Assembly (NCBI RefSeq): GCF_001995215.1
Contig: NZ_MUXN01000024.1
Coordinates: 25,386-62,004 of the forward strand
Direction of reading: 5' to 3'
Origin: Amycolatopsis azurea DSM 43854
Lineage (GTDB): Bacteria; Actinomycetota; Actinomycetes; Mycobacteriales; Pseudonocardiaceae
DNA length: 36,619 nt
Part shown: one piece after another, positions 22,546 to 31,615 of the stretch
Layout: every line of letters begins with the position of its first letter
Position numbering within the stretch: the stretch's first letter is position 1
The notes under the pieces: generated by a model
What the model was told of the DNA's origin: nothing
Databases searched by the model: none
The model's input: the letters and a program-made list of their open reading frames with translations, nothing else
Program-made: the position numbers and the translations under genes

Positions 22546-24186
22546 ATGCGGCGGTTGTCCATGCTGGGCGTGGCAGCGCTCGTCACGGCAGGCTCGATAC
22601 TCACGGCACCGGCGGCCACCGCCGGCGAAACGACGTTCCGCCCGGTGCGCACCTGCGCCGACCTGGTGCGGACCTACGACCTTCCCGGCGCGGTCACGCA
22701 CGTCGAGACCGCGACCGTGGTGCCGGCGACGGCGACCGAACCGGAGAACTGCGACGTCCGCGGCTACGTCGAACCCGCGGTGAAGTTCCAGCTGCGGCTG
22801 CCGACCAAGACCTACGCGGGCCGCTATCTCCAATTCGGCTGCGGCGGCTACTGCGGCAGTGTCACGACTCCGCCGTTCGCCGACTGCGGCCTGCCGCACG
22901 GTGGCGACGTGGCCGTCGCGGCCACCGACGACGGCCACGTCGGCACGACACCGAACGTCTTCGACGACGGCAAGTGGGCCAAGAACGACCAGGCCGCCCG
23001 CGACGACTTCGCCTTCCGGGCACCGCACGTGGTCTCGAGGGCGTCCAAACGGCTGATCACGGCTTTCTACGGCGCTCCGCCGCGGAATTCCTACTTCAGC
23101 GGCTGTTCCGACGGCGGCCGCGAGGCACTCCTGCTGGCGCAGCGCTATCCGCACGACTTCGACGGCATCGTCGCCGGGGCGCCCGCCGGATACTGGGATC
23201 CACTGATCGGCGTCTACCAGACCTGGCTCGCCAAGGTGAACACCGGCGCCGACGGCAAGCCGATCCTGACCGCCGACAAGCTCCCGGCGCTGCACGCCGC
23301 CGCACTGTCCTCTTGCGACAAGGCCGACGGACTCGGCGACGGCGCCATCGACGACCCGCGCACCTGCCGCTTCGACCCGGCCACGATCGCCTGCCCGACG
23401 GGCACCGACAACGCCGGCTGCCTCACCGCGGCCCAGGTCGAGGCCACCAAGAAGATCTACGCGCCGCCGACCGACGAACGCGGCCGCAAGCTCTACCCCG
23501 GTGGCCAGACCGTCGGCTCCGAACTGTCCTGGTACGGCTGGACCATCCCGGCGCCGGAGTTCGGCGGCGCCGCCGCGTACAGCCTCGCCGACAACTACCT
23601 GAAGTACATGGCCTACCCGATCGGGACGCCGCATTCGTCGGTCGAGAAGTTCGCTTTCACCTCGCGGGAATTCGACCGGCTGACCCCGGAAGGCATCCGC
23701 TCCAACGCGATGTCGACGGACCTGCGCGAATTTCGGCGCGCGGGCGGGAAGCTCGTGATCTGGCACGGCTGGGCGGACCAGGCGATCCCCGCGGCGGGCA
23801 CCGTCGATTACTACCACCGGCTCACCCGCGCCAACGGCGGCGTCGCCGCGACGCAGGACTGGGCACGGCTGTTCATGGTGCCGGGCCTGTACCACTGCGC
23901 CACCGGCGACAAGCTCACCGAGTACGACCCGCTGAAGGAACTGGTCTCCTGGGTCGAGCGCGGAAACGCGCCGGACCGGACGATCGCCACCGGCCGCGAC
24001 GCCGACGGCAAGGTCTTCCGCACCCGGCCGGTGTTCCCGTACCCGCTCCAGTCCAAGTACGACGGCACCGGCAGCGTCGACGACGCCGCGAACTTCGTGC
24101 CCGTTCCGCCTTCGCGGCCTTCGCAGGATCTCGTGAGCTGGGCCGGGAACGACCTGTACGGCAAGGCCGGCCCCGTCGCTCCCTAG
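22546..24186 (+). CDS. Secreted tannase/feruloyl-esterase-family protein
   Basis: 546 residues with signal peptide MRRLSMLGVAALVTAGSILT followed by APAATA. The alpha/beta-hydrolase fold carries the tannase-family CS-D-HC arrangement. Cys187-Ser188 lie in GCSDGG (nucleophile), Asp411 in WHGWADQ, and His450-Cys451 in LYHCATGD, the two cysteines bridging the triad. Members hydrolyse gallate, ferulate or similar aromatic esters from plant polymers. The lid domain between the nucleophile and Asp, rich in cysteines, sets specificity and does not let me choose the substrate. ATG 22546 follows GGGGTGG; in-frame upstream sequence does not look coding. The divergent GH92 mannosidase suggests joint action on plant or fungal material. 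A long hairpin ends the gene. Confidence 0.88.
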   Translation: MRRLSMLGVAALVTAGSILTAPAATAGETTFRPVRTCADLVRTYDLPGAVTHVETATVVPATATEPENCDVRGYVEPAVKFQLRLPTKTYAGRYLQFGCGGYCGSVTTPPFADCGLPHGGDVAVAATDDGHVGTTPNVFDDGKWAKNDQAARDDFAFRAPHVVSRASKRLITAFYGAPPRNSYFSGCSDGGREALLLAQRYPHDFDGIVAGAPAGYWDPLIGVYQTWLAKVNTGADGKPILTADKLPALHAAALSSCDKADGLGDGAIDDPRTCRFDPATIACPTGTDNAGCLTAAQVEATKKIYAPPTDERGRKLYPGGQTVGSELSWYGWTIPAPEFGGAAAYSLADNYLKYMAYPIGTPHSSVEKFAFTSREFDRLTPEGIRSNAMSTDLREFRRAGGKLVIWHGWADQAIPAAGTVDYYHRLTRANGGVAATQDWARLFMVPGLYHCATGDKLTEYDPLKELVSWVERGNAPDRTIATGRDADGKVFRTRPVFPYPLQSKYDGTGSVDDAANFVPVPPSRPSQDLVSWAGNDLYGKAGPVAP

Positions 24187-24196
24187 CTGATTTGCA

Positions 24197-24253
24197 GGTC
24201 CGTGAAGGCCTCCTTGAGGGACCCAGGGTCCCTCAAGGAGGCCTTCACGGACC
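24197..24253. terminator. 28-bp palindrome between esterase and ABC operon
   Basis: 24197-24224 and 24226-24253 are perfect reverse complements around a single A. The core is GAAGGCCTCCTTGAGGGACC. It sits 10 nt after the esterase stop and 5 nt from the convergent ABC gene's stop, so it should terminate both. Confidence 0.8.
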
Positions 24254-24258
24254 GGGAC

Positions 24259-24921
24259 TCATGAAAGAACGCCGTCCAGCAGCCGTACCCGCCGGTCCGC
24301 GATGCGGTGCACCTCGTCGTCGTGCGTCGCCACGATGACCGCGGCGCCCTCCTCGGCACAGTGCCGCAACAGCCGGAGCACCCGCGGCGTGCTCCCGGCG
24401 TCCAGATGCGCCGTCGGCTCGTCGGTGAGCAGGACTCGGGGTCGCCCGCTGACCGCTCTGGCGAGCGCGACCCGTTGCTGCTGTCCGAAGGAGACTTCGA
24501 GCGGATAGCGGTCGCCGAGGTCGCCGATCCCGAGTTCCTCCAGCAGTTCCGAAACCCGCGCGTGGATGTCCTTCGCGCTGGGCTTGGGCACGTCGGACCG
24601 CAGCCGCAACGGCAGCGCCACGTTCTCCGCGATCGTCAGCTCGTTCGCGAGACCGAGCGCCTGCGGCAGGACGGCGCAGGTGTGCCACGCCGGCGCGCCC
24701 GCTATCGGGACGCCGTCCAGCAGGACACTGCCGGAATCGGGCGAGTCGAAACCGCACAGCAGGGCCAGCAGCGCGCTCTTGCCGGAGCCGGACCGGCCGG
24801 ACACGGTGACCAGTTCGCCTGCGGCGACGCTCAGTTCCAGTCCTCGCAGGACTTCGACGTCCCCGCTGGGATGGGGGAACCGGCGCCGCAACCCGACGGC
24901 CTCGAGGGCGGGTTCCGCCAT
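24259..24921 (-). CDS. ABC transporter ATP-binding protein 2
   Basis: A 220-residue nucleotide-binding subunit: Walker A GRSGSGKSALL (about 41-51), Q-loop AVLPQALGL, signature VSFGQQQRVALARAV, Walker B RVLLTDEPTAHLD and switch His in VATHDDEV. It belongs to the MacB/LolD type that pairs with FtsX-like permeases. The signature reads VSFGQ rather than LSGGQ, so this may be the weaker of two non-equivalent ATP sites. The start codon overlaps the stop of the preceding ATPase (TGATG at 24921), so the genes are translationally coupled. It is the last gene of the permease-ATPase-ATPase operon. Confidence 0.92.
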   Translation of the reverse strand: MAEPALEAVGLRRRFPHPSGDVEVLRGLELSVAAGELVTVSGRSGSGKSALLALLCGFDSPDSGSVLLDGVPIAGAPAWHTCAVLPQALGLANELTIAENVALPLRLRSDVPKPSAKDIHARVSELLEELGIGDLGDRYPLEVSFGQQQRVALARAVSGRPRVLLTDEPTAHLDAGSTPRVLRLLRHCAEEGAAVIVATHDDEVHRIADRRVRLLDGVLS

Positions 24922-25613
24922 CACGGCACGACCTCCTGTTCTTCGACTCTTTCGAGCCTGCCTTTGTGCATCCGCGCGACCCGGCTGCCGAGTTCGATGA
25001 GCCGATCGTCGTGCGAGGCGACGATGACGGCGAAATCCTGATCCGCCAAGTACTTCAGGGTGTCGAGAACCCGGTCGGCCGACCCTTCGTCCAATTGGGA
25101 CGTCGGCTCGTCGGCGAGGACGACGGTCGAGCGGCGCGCCAGGGTGCAGCCGAACGCGAGGCGCTGCTGCTGCCCGCCCGACAGCGCGGAGATCCGCCAG
25201 GCACCTGTTCCGCCCAGGCCCAGTTGTTCGAGGATGTCGTCGGGCAGGCATTCCGTCCCGGCCGACTCCGCCGCGGCGCGGAGGTTGTCGGCGACGCTCA
25301 GGTACGCGAGCAGGTTGTCGGTCGGGTTCTGGAACACCAGGCCGAGGTGGTTCCGCCGCAGCGCCCGCCGGTCGCGGTGCCGCAGCTTGCCGGTTTCCGT
25401 TCCCTGGAAGGAGATCGTGCCCCGGATGGGCTGCTCGAACAGGCCGAGCGTCCGCAGCAGGGTGGATTTGCCGGAACCGGACGGTCCCGCCAGCACGGTG
25501 ATCCCGCGCGCGGGGATGTCGATGGTGACGTCGTCGACGCCGGTGACCGTGCCCGCGGGCGTCTGGTAATCGACACCGATCCCGCTCAGCCGGAAGATGG
25601 GTTTCTCAGGCAC
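24921..25613 (-). CDS. ABC transporter ATP-binding protein 1
   Basis: A 230-residue MacB/LolD-like ATPase. It has Walker A AGPSGSGKSTLLR (about 38-50), Q-loop LVFQNPTDNL, a canonical signature LSGGQQQRLAFG, Walker B VVLADEPTSQLDE and His in VASHDDRL. GTG 25613 lies inside the 3' end of the permease gene (8-nt overlap), which supports both the start and the operon. Beside ATPase 2, whose signature motif is degenerate, it probably forms a heterodimer under the single two-halved permease. Confidence 0.92.
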   Translation of the reverse strand: MPEKPIFRLSGIGVDYQTPAGTVTGVDDVTIDIPARGITVLAGPSGSGKSTLLRTLGLFEQPIRGTISFQGTETGKLRHRDRRALRRNHLGLVFQNPTDNLLAYLSVADNLRAAAESAGTECLPDDILEQLGLGGTGAWRISALSGGQQQRLAFGCTLARRSTVVLADEPTSQLDEGSADRVLDTLKYLADQDFAVIVASHDDRLIELGSRVARMHKGRLERVEEQEVVP

Positions 25614-28227
25614 GGATCAACTCCGCGGTCCGGGCGGTGCGCACCGAGCGCATCGCGATCCAGCCCGCCAGCGCCACGACGAGCACGCCGACGGCCAGCA
25701 CGGTCAGGGCGAGCGGGGTCGGGTTGGGCAACGCCGATCGCGGCGCCAGGAACGTCGCCGGATCGAAGCGCGGCACGGACAGGCCCGCCACCGAGATCCC
25801 GCAGACGACACCGATGACCACCGCGAGCCCGCTGAGCGTGCCCAGTTCCATCAGATGACTCGCCAGCAGGGCCCGCGGCCGCATCCCCATCCGCAGGACC
25901 AAGGCGCCGGCCAGCGCGTTCTGCCGCCGTCGGACCTCGACCGCGACCAGCAGCGACAGCACCGCGACCACGCCGAGCACGGCACCGAGCAGCGCCATGA
26001 ACGAGAACGTCCAGGACACGACGTAGAACGGAAGCGCGTCGAGCGCGGAATCACGGGTGACCCGGTTGACCGCCGTCGCCACCCCCACGGACGCCAGCGC
26101 CTCGGTCACCTGAGTCATCGACGAGCCGGACAGCACGCTCCACTTGGGCACCGCGCGCAATTGCGCGGCGCTGAGCGATTCCCGTGAGATCACATAGCCG
26201 GCCTTGGTGCCGATGATCGGGAACATCGGCAACTCGCCGATCGTCCTGGCCTCGGGAAGACCGGCCGCCAGGACGGGCTTCTGGTTGGCGTCGGTCCCGA
26301 CCCGGATCGCCGGGATACCCGTGCCGGCGCTCGACAAGTTGCCCAGCAGCCGGTCGACCTCGGCACCGTCGAGCGGGCCGAGGGTGGCGGCGCGCCGGAA
26401 GGTTTGCGGATCCACGACCAGCACGACGTTGCCGGTGCCGGTCAGCTCGCCGACGATCGTGGTGTTGCCGGTGATCCCGGTGGGGAGTGCGACCTTCCCG
26501 GTGCCGACGACGCTTTCGGTGTCGACCCGGGTCTCGGCTCCGACGAAGATCGCCGACTTGGTTCGCAGGGCTTCTTCCTGGCCGCGGGCGATGCCGATCC
26601 CGGTCGCCAGGGTCCCGATGGCCAGCGTGCCGATCACGAGCACACCGGTGACCGGCGCGCGGGCGCTGGCGAGCCGCCGGATCGCCAGTTGCAGCGCCGG
26701 CCGGGACCACAGCCGCGCGCGATGCGAGGCGAGCAACGCGAGCCAGGCCAGCCGTGCGGCGAGGAGGCCGACGGTGAGCACGACGAACACCGGATACGTG
26801 AGCGCGAGCGGGTCGACCTGGGGGAGCGGGTTGCCGAGCCGGGATCCTTTGCCGTAGTCGACGAGCCGGGTCCAGCCGAGCAGGGCGACACCCGCGGTCA
26901 CCAGTTCCCACGGGAAGATCGTCAGGAGCTTCATTCCCTTGCGCCGTCCGGACCTGACCCTGCCGAGTTCGAACTCCCGGTGGGTGCGGAAGGCGATCAC
27001 CCCGGCCAGCAGGCCGAGCGAAACGAGCAGGATCGCGGCCGCGACGAGCGATCCGGCGAGCAGTGCCCCGTCGCCCAGTTCGCCTGGTGGTCCGTAAACC
27101 CCGAGCAGCAAACGCGCGAGTACCGCGCCCGCCGCACCGCCGACGACGATGGGCAGCCCGAGTTCGGCCACGGCGAGCAGACCCAGCGCTCCGGGCCCGC
27201 TGCCGCGGGCGGACAGCAGCCTCAGCTGCGGATGCCGTCGCTGGTACCACTGCAAGGCGACCGTGCCGATCCCGGCACAGCCGACCAGGATGCTGATCGC
27301 CGCCAGCGGCAGGATGGAGATCAGGACGTTCGATTCGGCCTGGTTGCTGATCTCCACCGAGCGTTCGAACGGCAGCGACCCGATGATCGCGTCACCGAGA
27401 CCGCGGGCACCCAGGTCCGCCTTGACGTCGGCGATGAGCGCCTTCGACCGTTCCAGCAGATCCTCGGCCTCGCTGATGGTCTTGGGAGGAGCCTCGTAGA
27501 ACGACATGTGCAGCGTGGCGAACTTCGGGACGCCCAAGGCGCGGATCGCGTCGTCGAACGTCTTCCCGTCGGTGGCGAACATGACCGAGTCGAGCGGGTC
27601 GTTGGCGAGCCTGCTGACGACGGCGTTCCGCTGCTGCGAGCACCACCAGCGCGGTGCCGGGTCGGAGAGGTCGCGGTACAGCCCGGTCACCGGAGGAAGC
27701 GTGGTGCCTCGGAAGGCCGGCGTGACGCCGGACTTGATCCCTTCCGCCTTGGACACGACGGTGCCGAGCAGAAGCCCGCCGGCGGCGGCTGTCCCGTCGG
27801 CGAGGTCGAGATGGCCCGGAACCGCCTGGTCCCGGTGGGCGATGGTGACCTTGTAGTTGGGGTCGCCGTTGAATTCGGTGCCCACGAGAAACGGCGTGTA
27901 GCGAGAGGTGACCGGCGCGGTGAACCCGTGCGCCGGGGCGTTCCGCCGGACCGAGTCGATGACCTGGGGCGCGACCTCGGCGGGGACGTTGTCCTTGCTG
28001 AAGACCGGCCCGTAGTAGTCCGGGCACGCGAGACCGGACTGGTAGTCGACGGCCGCACCGCCCGAGGCCGAAGCCTGCAGGATGGCCGCGGTGCCGAGAA
28101 AACAGGCCAGCAATGCCGTCACCGCGGCGATGATCAGAGTCAAGGGGCTGCTCAGTGCCGCCCGTGGAGCCGCTCGCCACGGCATTGTCACCCTGGGCCC
28201 GCCGGGAGCCCCCCACCTCACCCGCAT
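25606..28227 (-). CDS. FtsX-like ABC transporter permease
   Basis: An 873-residue membrane protein. The first transmembrane helix (LTLIIAAVTALLACFLGTAAI) is followed by a large extracytoplasmic domain (about 60-290). A helix cluster follows (ILPLAAISILVGCAGIGTVALQW through LVSLGLLAGVIAF). A second soluble region (about 545-720) and a final four-helix FtsX-type block ending VLVVALAGWIAMRSVR complete it. The duplicated layout serves as both halves of a type VII (MacB-like) mechanotransmission system, usually acting on lipids, peptides or antibiotics in the envelope; the substrate is unknown. ATG 28227 has no Shine-Dalgarno, but TAGCGT (28241-28236) lies 8 nt before it, so the mRNA is probably leaderless. 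ATG 28185 is an alternative. Confidence 0.85.
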   Translation of the reverse strand: MRVRWGAPGGPRVTMPWRAAPRAALSSPLTLIIAAVTALLACFLGTAAILQASASGGAAVDYQSGLACPDYYGPVFSKDNVPAEVAPQVIDSVRRNAPAHGFTAPVTSRYTPFLVGTEFNGDPNYKVTIAHRDQAVPGHLDLADGTAAAGGLLLGTVVSKAEGIKSGVTPAFRGTTLPPVTGLYRDLSDPAPRWWCSQQRNAVVSRLANDPLDSVMFATDGKTFDDAIRALGVPKFATLHMSFYEAPPKTISEAEDLLERSKALIADVKADLGARGLGDAIIGSLPFERSVEISNQAESNVLISILPLAAISILVGCAGIGTVALQWYQRRHPQLRLLSARGSGPGALGLLAVAELGLPIVVGGAAGAVLARLLLGVYGPPGELGDGALLAGSLVAAAILLVSLGLLAGVIAFRTHREFELGRVRSGRRKGMKLLTIFPWELVTAGVALLGWTRLVDYGKGSRLGNPLPQVDPLALTYPVFVVLTVGLLAARLAWLALLASHRARLWSRPALQLAIRRLASARAPVTGVLVIGTLAIGTLATGIGIARGQEEALRTKSAIFVGAETRVDTESVVGTGKVALPTGITGNTTIVGELTGTGNVVLVVDPQTFRRAATLGPLDGAEVDRLLGNLSSAGTGIPAIRVGTDANQKPVLAAGLPEARTIGELPMFPIIGTKAGYVISRESLSAAQLRAVPKWSVLSGSSMTQVTEALASVGVATAVNRVTRDSALDALPFYVVSWTFSFMALLGAVLGVVAVLSLLVAVEVRRRQNALAGALVLRMGMRPRALLASHLMELGTLSGLAVVIGVVCGISVAGLSVPRFDPATFLAPRSALPNPTPLALTVLAVGVLVVALAGWIAMRSVRTARTAELIRA

Positions 28228-28332
28228 GGCTACGCACGCTACCGGTCCAGGCGGCTCGGCGACAGAAAGAAATCACTGTTTGTTGCCGACGTGAAGTAAG
28301 GCATGGTCCATTGTGGTGACCCGGGTGCATGC

Positions 28333-31300
28333 TTATTGACTGTCGGTCACCAAGTGATCGATCGGTGTCGCCGCTCCCTTCGCGCGCTCCTCGGAGAATG
28401 CGTTTTCTCCGAGCGCCTCGACGATGCCGCCGGTGATCCTGTCGACGTCGCCGCGTTCGCCTTTGGGCAGGGGAGCGCCCGCCGATTCCCGGGAGGCCGC
28501 GGCGGCGCCCAGCAACCGCGCGGCCGAGTGGTACGAACCGGCGGCCGCCCGCGCGCCGGCGAGCCCCTCCAGACCGAGAGCGATCGCGCGAGGATCACCG
28601 CTGTGGCGGGCGATCGCCAGGCCGTCCGCATGAAGCTGCCCGGCCTTCACCGCGTCCCCTCGCTGCTCGGCGATGAACCCGAGTTCCGCGAGGACCAGCG
28701 TGCTGCCCGCCTCGGACTCCACCCGGCGATGCCACTCCAGAATGGACAACAGCCGCCGCTCCGCCTCCTCGAACATCCCCTGTCGCCGCTCGCCGAGCGC
28801 CAGCCCGGTCTCGGCGTAGACCTCGCCGGGTTTGAAGCTGTGCTCGACGGCCAACGCCCTGGCCCGCTCGTGGAACTCCGCCGCGCCGTCGAAGTCGCCG
28901 ACGAGCAGCGCCGTCCGGCCGAGCCAGGACAGCTTGTAGGCGACCTCCGGCCACAGCTCGAGCTCCTCCGCGCGGCGAAGGCTCTCGCGATGAACGCGGG
29001 CAGCGTGGTCATAGTCCCCGGCGATCGAGGCCAGCATGCCGAGGACAAAGGACGCCTGGAGCCAGCCCCAGCGCTCGCCCAGCCCGTCGAAGATCGCGGC
29101 ACTCTCGGCGGCGACCCGGCCCCCGCCGGTGAGATCGCCACCGGCTATCAGGTGGCTAGCCCTGTCGCTCAGCGCGGCGGCGGCGCTCCAGTCGTCACCG
29201 ACGTCCCGGGCGGTTTCCAGCGCGTCGAGCGTGAGCTTCTCCGCGCGGCACAGGTCGCCGATCGTGGACCACGCGTAGCCGAGGAACCACAGCGTCCGGG
29301 CCCGTGCCAAGGGATCGACGATGGCCCGCATGACGTCCTCGTCCGCGCCCTCGGTGCAGGTGCCGTCGAGCACGGCGATGCCGCTGCACCAGCCGAGGGC
29401 CTGCGCGTACTCGTCTCCGGTGGTGACGTCCGTGGCGAGCACGAGATTCAGCGAGCGCCGGGCCTCGGTGAGCCTTCCGCGAAGGAACCAGAACCAGGTC
29501 GTCGCGTTCACCAGCCGCAACGCGAGCCGGTGCTCGCCCTGCCGCAGCAGCGTTTCCAGCGCGCGCCGGGTGTTGGCGCCTTCGGTGTCGAGCCTGTCCA
29601 GCCAGCGCCGCTGTTCCTTGCCGCGAAGTCCGGCGTCGCCGCGTTCGGCCAACTCGACGTGGAAACGAGCGTGCCGCAGGTGCAGGTCGTCGAGCTCGCC
29701 CGCCTGCTCGGCTTGCTCCAGGGCGTACGCCGAAACGGACTCCAGCAGCCGGAATCGCGGTTCGCCGGATTTGCCCGGCCTGCTGACCACCAAGGACCTG
29801 TCGACGAGCCGGGACACCAGGTCGAGGACGTCGCCTGAGGCGATCTCGCCGCCCGCGCAGACCGCCTCGGCCGAGTCGAGCCCGCAGCCTTCCGCGTGGA
29901 CGGCCAGCCTGCGCAGCACGATCTGCTCGGGCTCGCTCAGCAGGCTCCAGCTCCAGTCGATCATCGCGCGGAGGGTCTGCTGACGGCGCGGACCGCCCCG
30001 CCTGCCCGCGGACAGCAGGCCGAACCTGTCGTCGAGACGGGCGAGGAGTTCGTGCACGCCGAGGGTTCGGACCCGGGTCGCGGCGAGTTCGAGCGCCAGC
30101 GGGATCCCGTCGAGCGTGCGGCAGATCCGGGCGACCACGGCCGCGTTCTCCGCGTCGAGCGCGAATCCCGGGGCGGTCGCCGCGGCCCGTGCGGCGAACA
30201 GCCGGACGGCGCTCGACTCCCGGACGGCGGCGAAATCCGGATCTTCGGGCAGTTCGAGCGGTGGGACCGCCCAGACGTGCTCCCCGGGCAGGCCGAGCGG
30301 CTCCTGGCTGGTGGCGAGCACGCGCAGGCGGGGCGCCGCCGCCAAAAGCCGCTCCACCAGCGCCGCGACCGGCTCGACGACCTGCTCGCAGTTGTCCAGG
30401 ACGAGCAGGATCTCCTTGTCCCGCAACGCGTCTGCCAGTGACCGGGTCAGCGTCTTGGCCGAAGTGGCCTCCTCCCGGAGATCCAGCACGGCCGTCAGCA
30501 CGACGGCGACCAGGTCCTCGGGCGGACAGGTCGGGCACTCGACGTTGTCCAAGCCCGCCAGTTCCACCAGCCAGGTGCCGTCGGACATCGCGAGCTTCGA
30601 CGCGGCCTCGATGGCGAGCCTGGTCTTGCCCACCCCGCCGGGACCGGTGAGAGTGACCAGCCGGGTGTCGGTGACGAGTGCGCCGACCTCCTTGACCGCA
30701 GTCGTGCGGCCGATCAACTCGGTCAAGGACTCCGGCAGGTTCCCGCGCACCGGCTCGGCGGCACGGACGGGTTCGAGATCCGGGCTTCGGGTGAGCACCG
30801 CTTGATGCAGGCCCGCGAGGTCCGGCCCGGGTTCGAGGCCGGACTCGTCGCGCAGGCGAGACCGCAGCTCGGCGTAGGTTTCGAGCGCCTCACTGTGCCG
30901 CCCGGCGGCGTACAACGCGCGCATCAGCAGCCCGCGGAGCCGTTCACGGAGCGGATGCCGCGAGACCAGACCGGTCAGCTCCCCGGTGAGGACGCCGTGT
31001 TCACCGAGTGTCAGCCTCGCTTCGGCTCGCTCCTCTTCGGCGAGCAGCCTTTCCTCTTCCAGCCGGTGCGCGGCGGCGACGGCGAAGGGTTCGTCCTCGA
31101 ATCCGGCGTAGGCGGGGCCTCGCCACAGCGCCAGCGCGTCCGCCAGCAGTGCGGCGCGGGCACGTGGATCGACGGTGTCACGGGCGCGGGCGGTGAGCGC
31201 CCGGAACCGGTGGACGTCCAGGTCTCCGGGGTCGACGGCGAGGACGTACCCGGCGGGGTGATGCGTCACGATCTCCCTGGCGCCGGGCTCGGCCCGGTCG

Positions 31301-31521
31301 AGCGCGCGGCGCAGCTGGGAGACCTTCGTTTGCAAGGTGTTGCCCGGATTGCCCGGCGGATGCTCGCCCCACAGATCGTCGGTCAGGGACGACACCGACG
31401 CCGCCCTGCCCTCCCGGCTCAGCAGCCCGGCGAGCAGGAGGCGGACCTTCGCCTCGGGCACGACGACGGGCTCGCCCGCGGTCGTCCACACGGCGAGAGG
31501 TCCCAGCACTCCGAAACGCAC
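28333..31521 (-). CDS. AfsR/SARP-type BTAD regulator with NB-ARC and TPR domains
   Basis: About 1062 residues. An OmpR-like DNA-binding domain spans 1-90 (RFGVLGPLAVW, LQTKVSQLRRAL). A BTAD follows (about 95-240, LWRGPAYAGF). The STAND/NB-ARC ATPase has Walker A GPGGVGKT (about 293-300), Walker B LLVLDNCEQV and the GIPLALELA motif. A TPR-like superhelix runs from about residue 620 to the end. Such proteins are ATP-switched activators of secondary metabolism and other gene sets in actinomycetes. GTG 31521 begins the canonical RFGVLGPL sequence, and TAACGT (31534-31529) lies 7 nt upstream, so a leaderless start is likely. It is divergent from two imine-reductase-like genes, with direct repeats between them. 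Confidence 0.92.
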   Translation of the reverse strand: MRFGVLGPLAVWTTAGEPVVVPEAKVRLLLAGLLSREGRAASVSSLTDDLWGEHPPGNPGNTLQTKVSQLRRALDRAEPGAREIVTHHPAGYVLAVDPGDLDVHRFRALTARARDTVDPRARAALLADALALWRGPAYAGFEDEPFAVAAAHRLEEERLLAEEERAEARLTLGEHGVLTGELTGLVSRHPLRERLRGLLMRALYAAGRHSEALETYAELRSRLRDESGLEPGPDLAGLHQAVLTRSPDLEPVRAAEPVRGNLPESLTELIGRTTAVKEVGALVTDTRLVTLTGPGGVGKTRLAIEAASKLAMSDGTWLVELAGLDNVECPTCPPEDLVAVVLTAVLDLREEATSAKTLTRSLADALRDKEILLVLDNCEQVVEPVAALVERLLAAAPRLRVLATSQEPLGLPGEHVWAVPPLELPEDPDFAAVRESSAVRLFAARAAATAPGFALDAENAAVVARICRTLDGIPLALELAATRVRTLGVHELLARLDDRFGLLSAGRRGGPRRQQTLRAMIDWSWSLLSEPEQIVLRRLAVHAEGCGLDSAEAVCAGGEIASGDVLDLVSRLVDRSLVVSRPGKSGEPRFRLLESVSAYALEQAEQAGELDDLHLRHARFHVELAERGDAGLRGKEQRRWLDRLDTEGANTRRALETLLRQGEHRLALRLVNATTWFWFLRGRLTEARRSLNLVLATDVTTGDEYAQALGWCSGIAVLDGTCTEGADEDVMRAIVDPLARARTLWFLGYAWSTIGDLCRAEKLTLDALETARDVGDDWSAAAALSDRASHLIAGGDLTGGGRVAAESAAIFDGLGERWGWLQASFVLGMLASIAGDYDHAARVHRESLRRAEELELWPEVAYKLSWLGRTALLVGDFDGAAEFHERARALAVEHSFKPGEVYAETGLALGERRQGMFEEAERRLLSILEWHRRVESEAGSTLVLAELGFIAEQRGDAVKAGQLHADGLAIARHSGDPRAIALGLEGLAGARAAAGSYHSAARLLGAAAASRESAGAPLPKGERGDVDRITGGIVEALGENAFSEERAKGAATPIDHLVTDSQ

Positions 31522-31552
31522 GAAACCGACGTTAGCGCGGGGCACCGACAGT

Positions 31553-31593
31553 TCGTGCGCGGTGTCGTGCGTGGACCCGCAGCGATCCGTGCG
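31553..31593 (+). promoter_or_regulatory. Direct heptamer repeats between BTAD regulator and reductase pair
   Basis: TCGTGCG at 31553 and 31565 and CCGTGCG at 31587 recur in the same orientation with steps of 12 and 22 bp. SARP-type DNA-binding domains bind heptameric direct repeats spaced about one helical turn, so this is a plausible site for the neighbouring regulator. Confidence 0.5.
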
Positions 31594-31615
31594 CGGGCGG
31601 CGTCACGGTGGTCCC

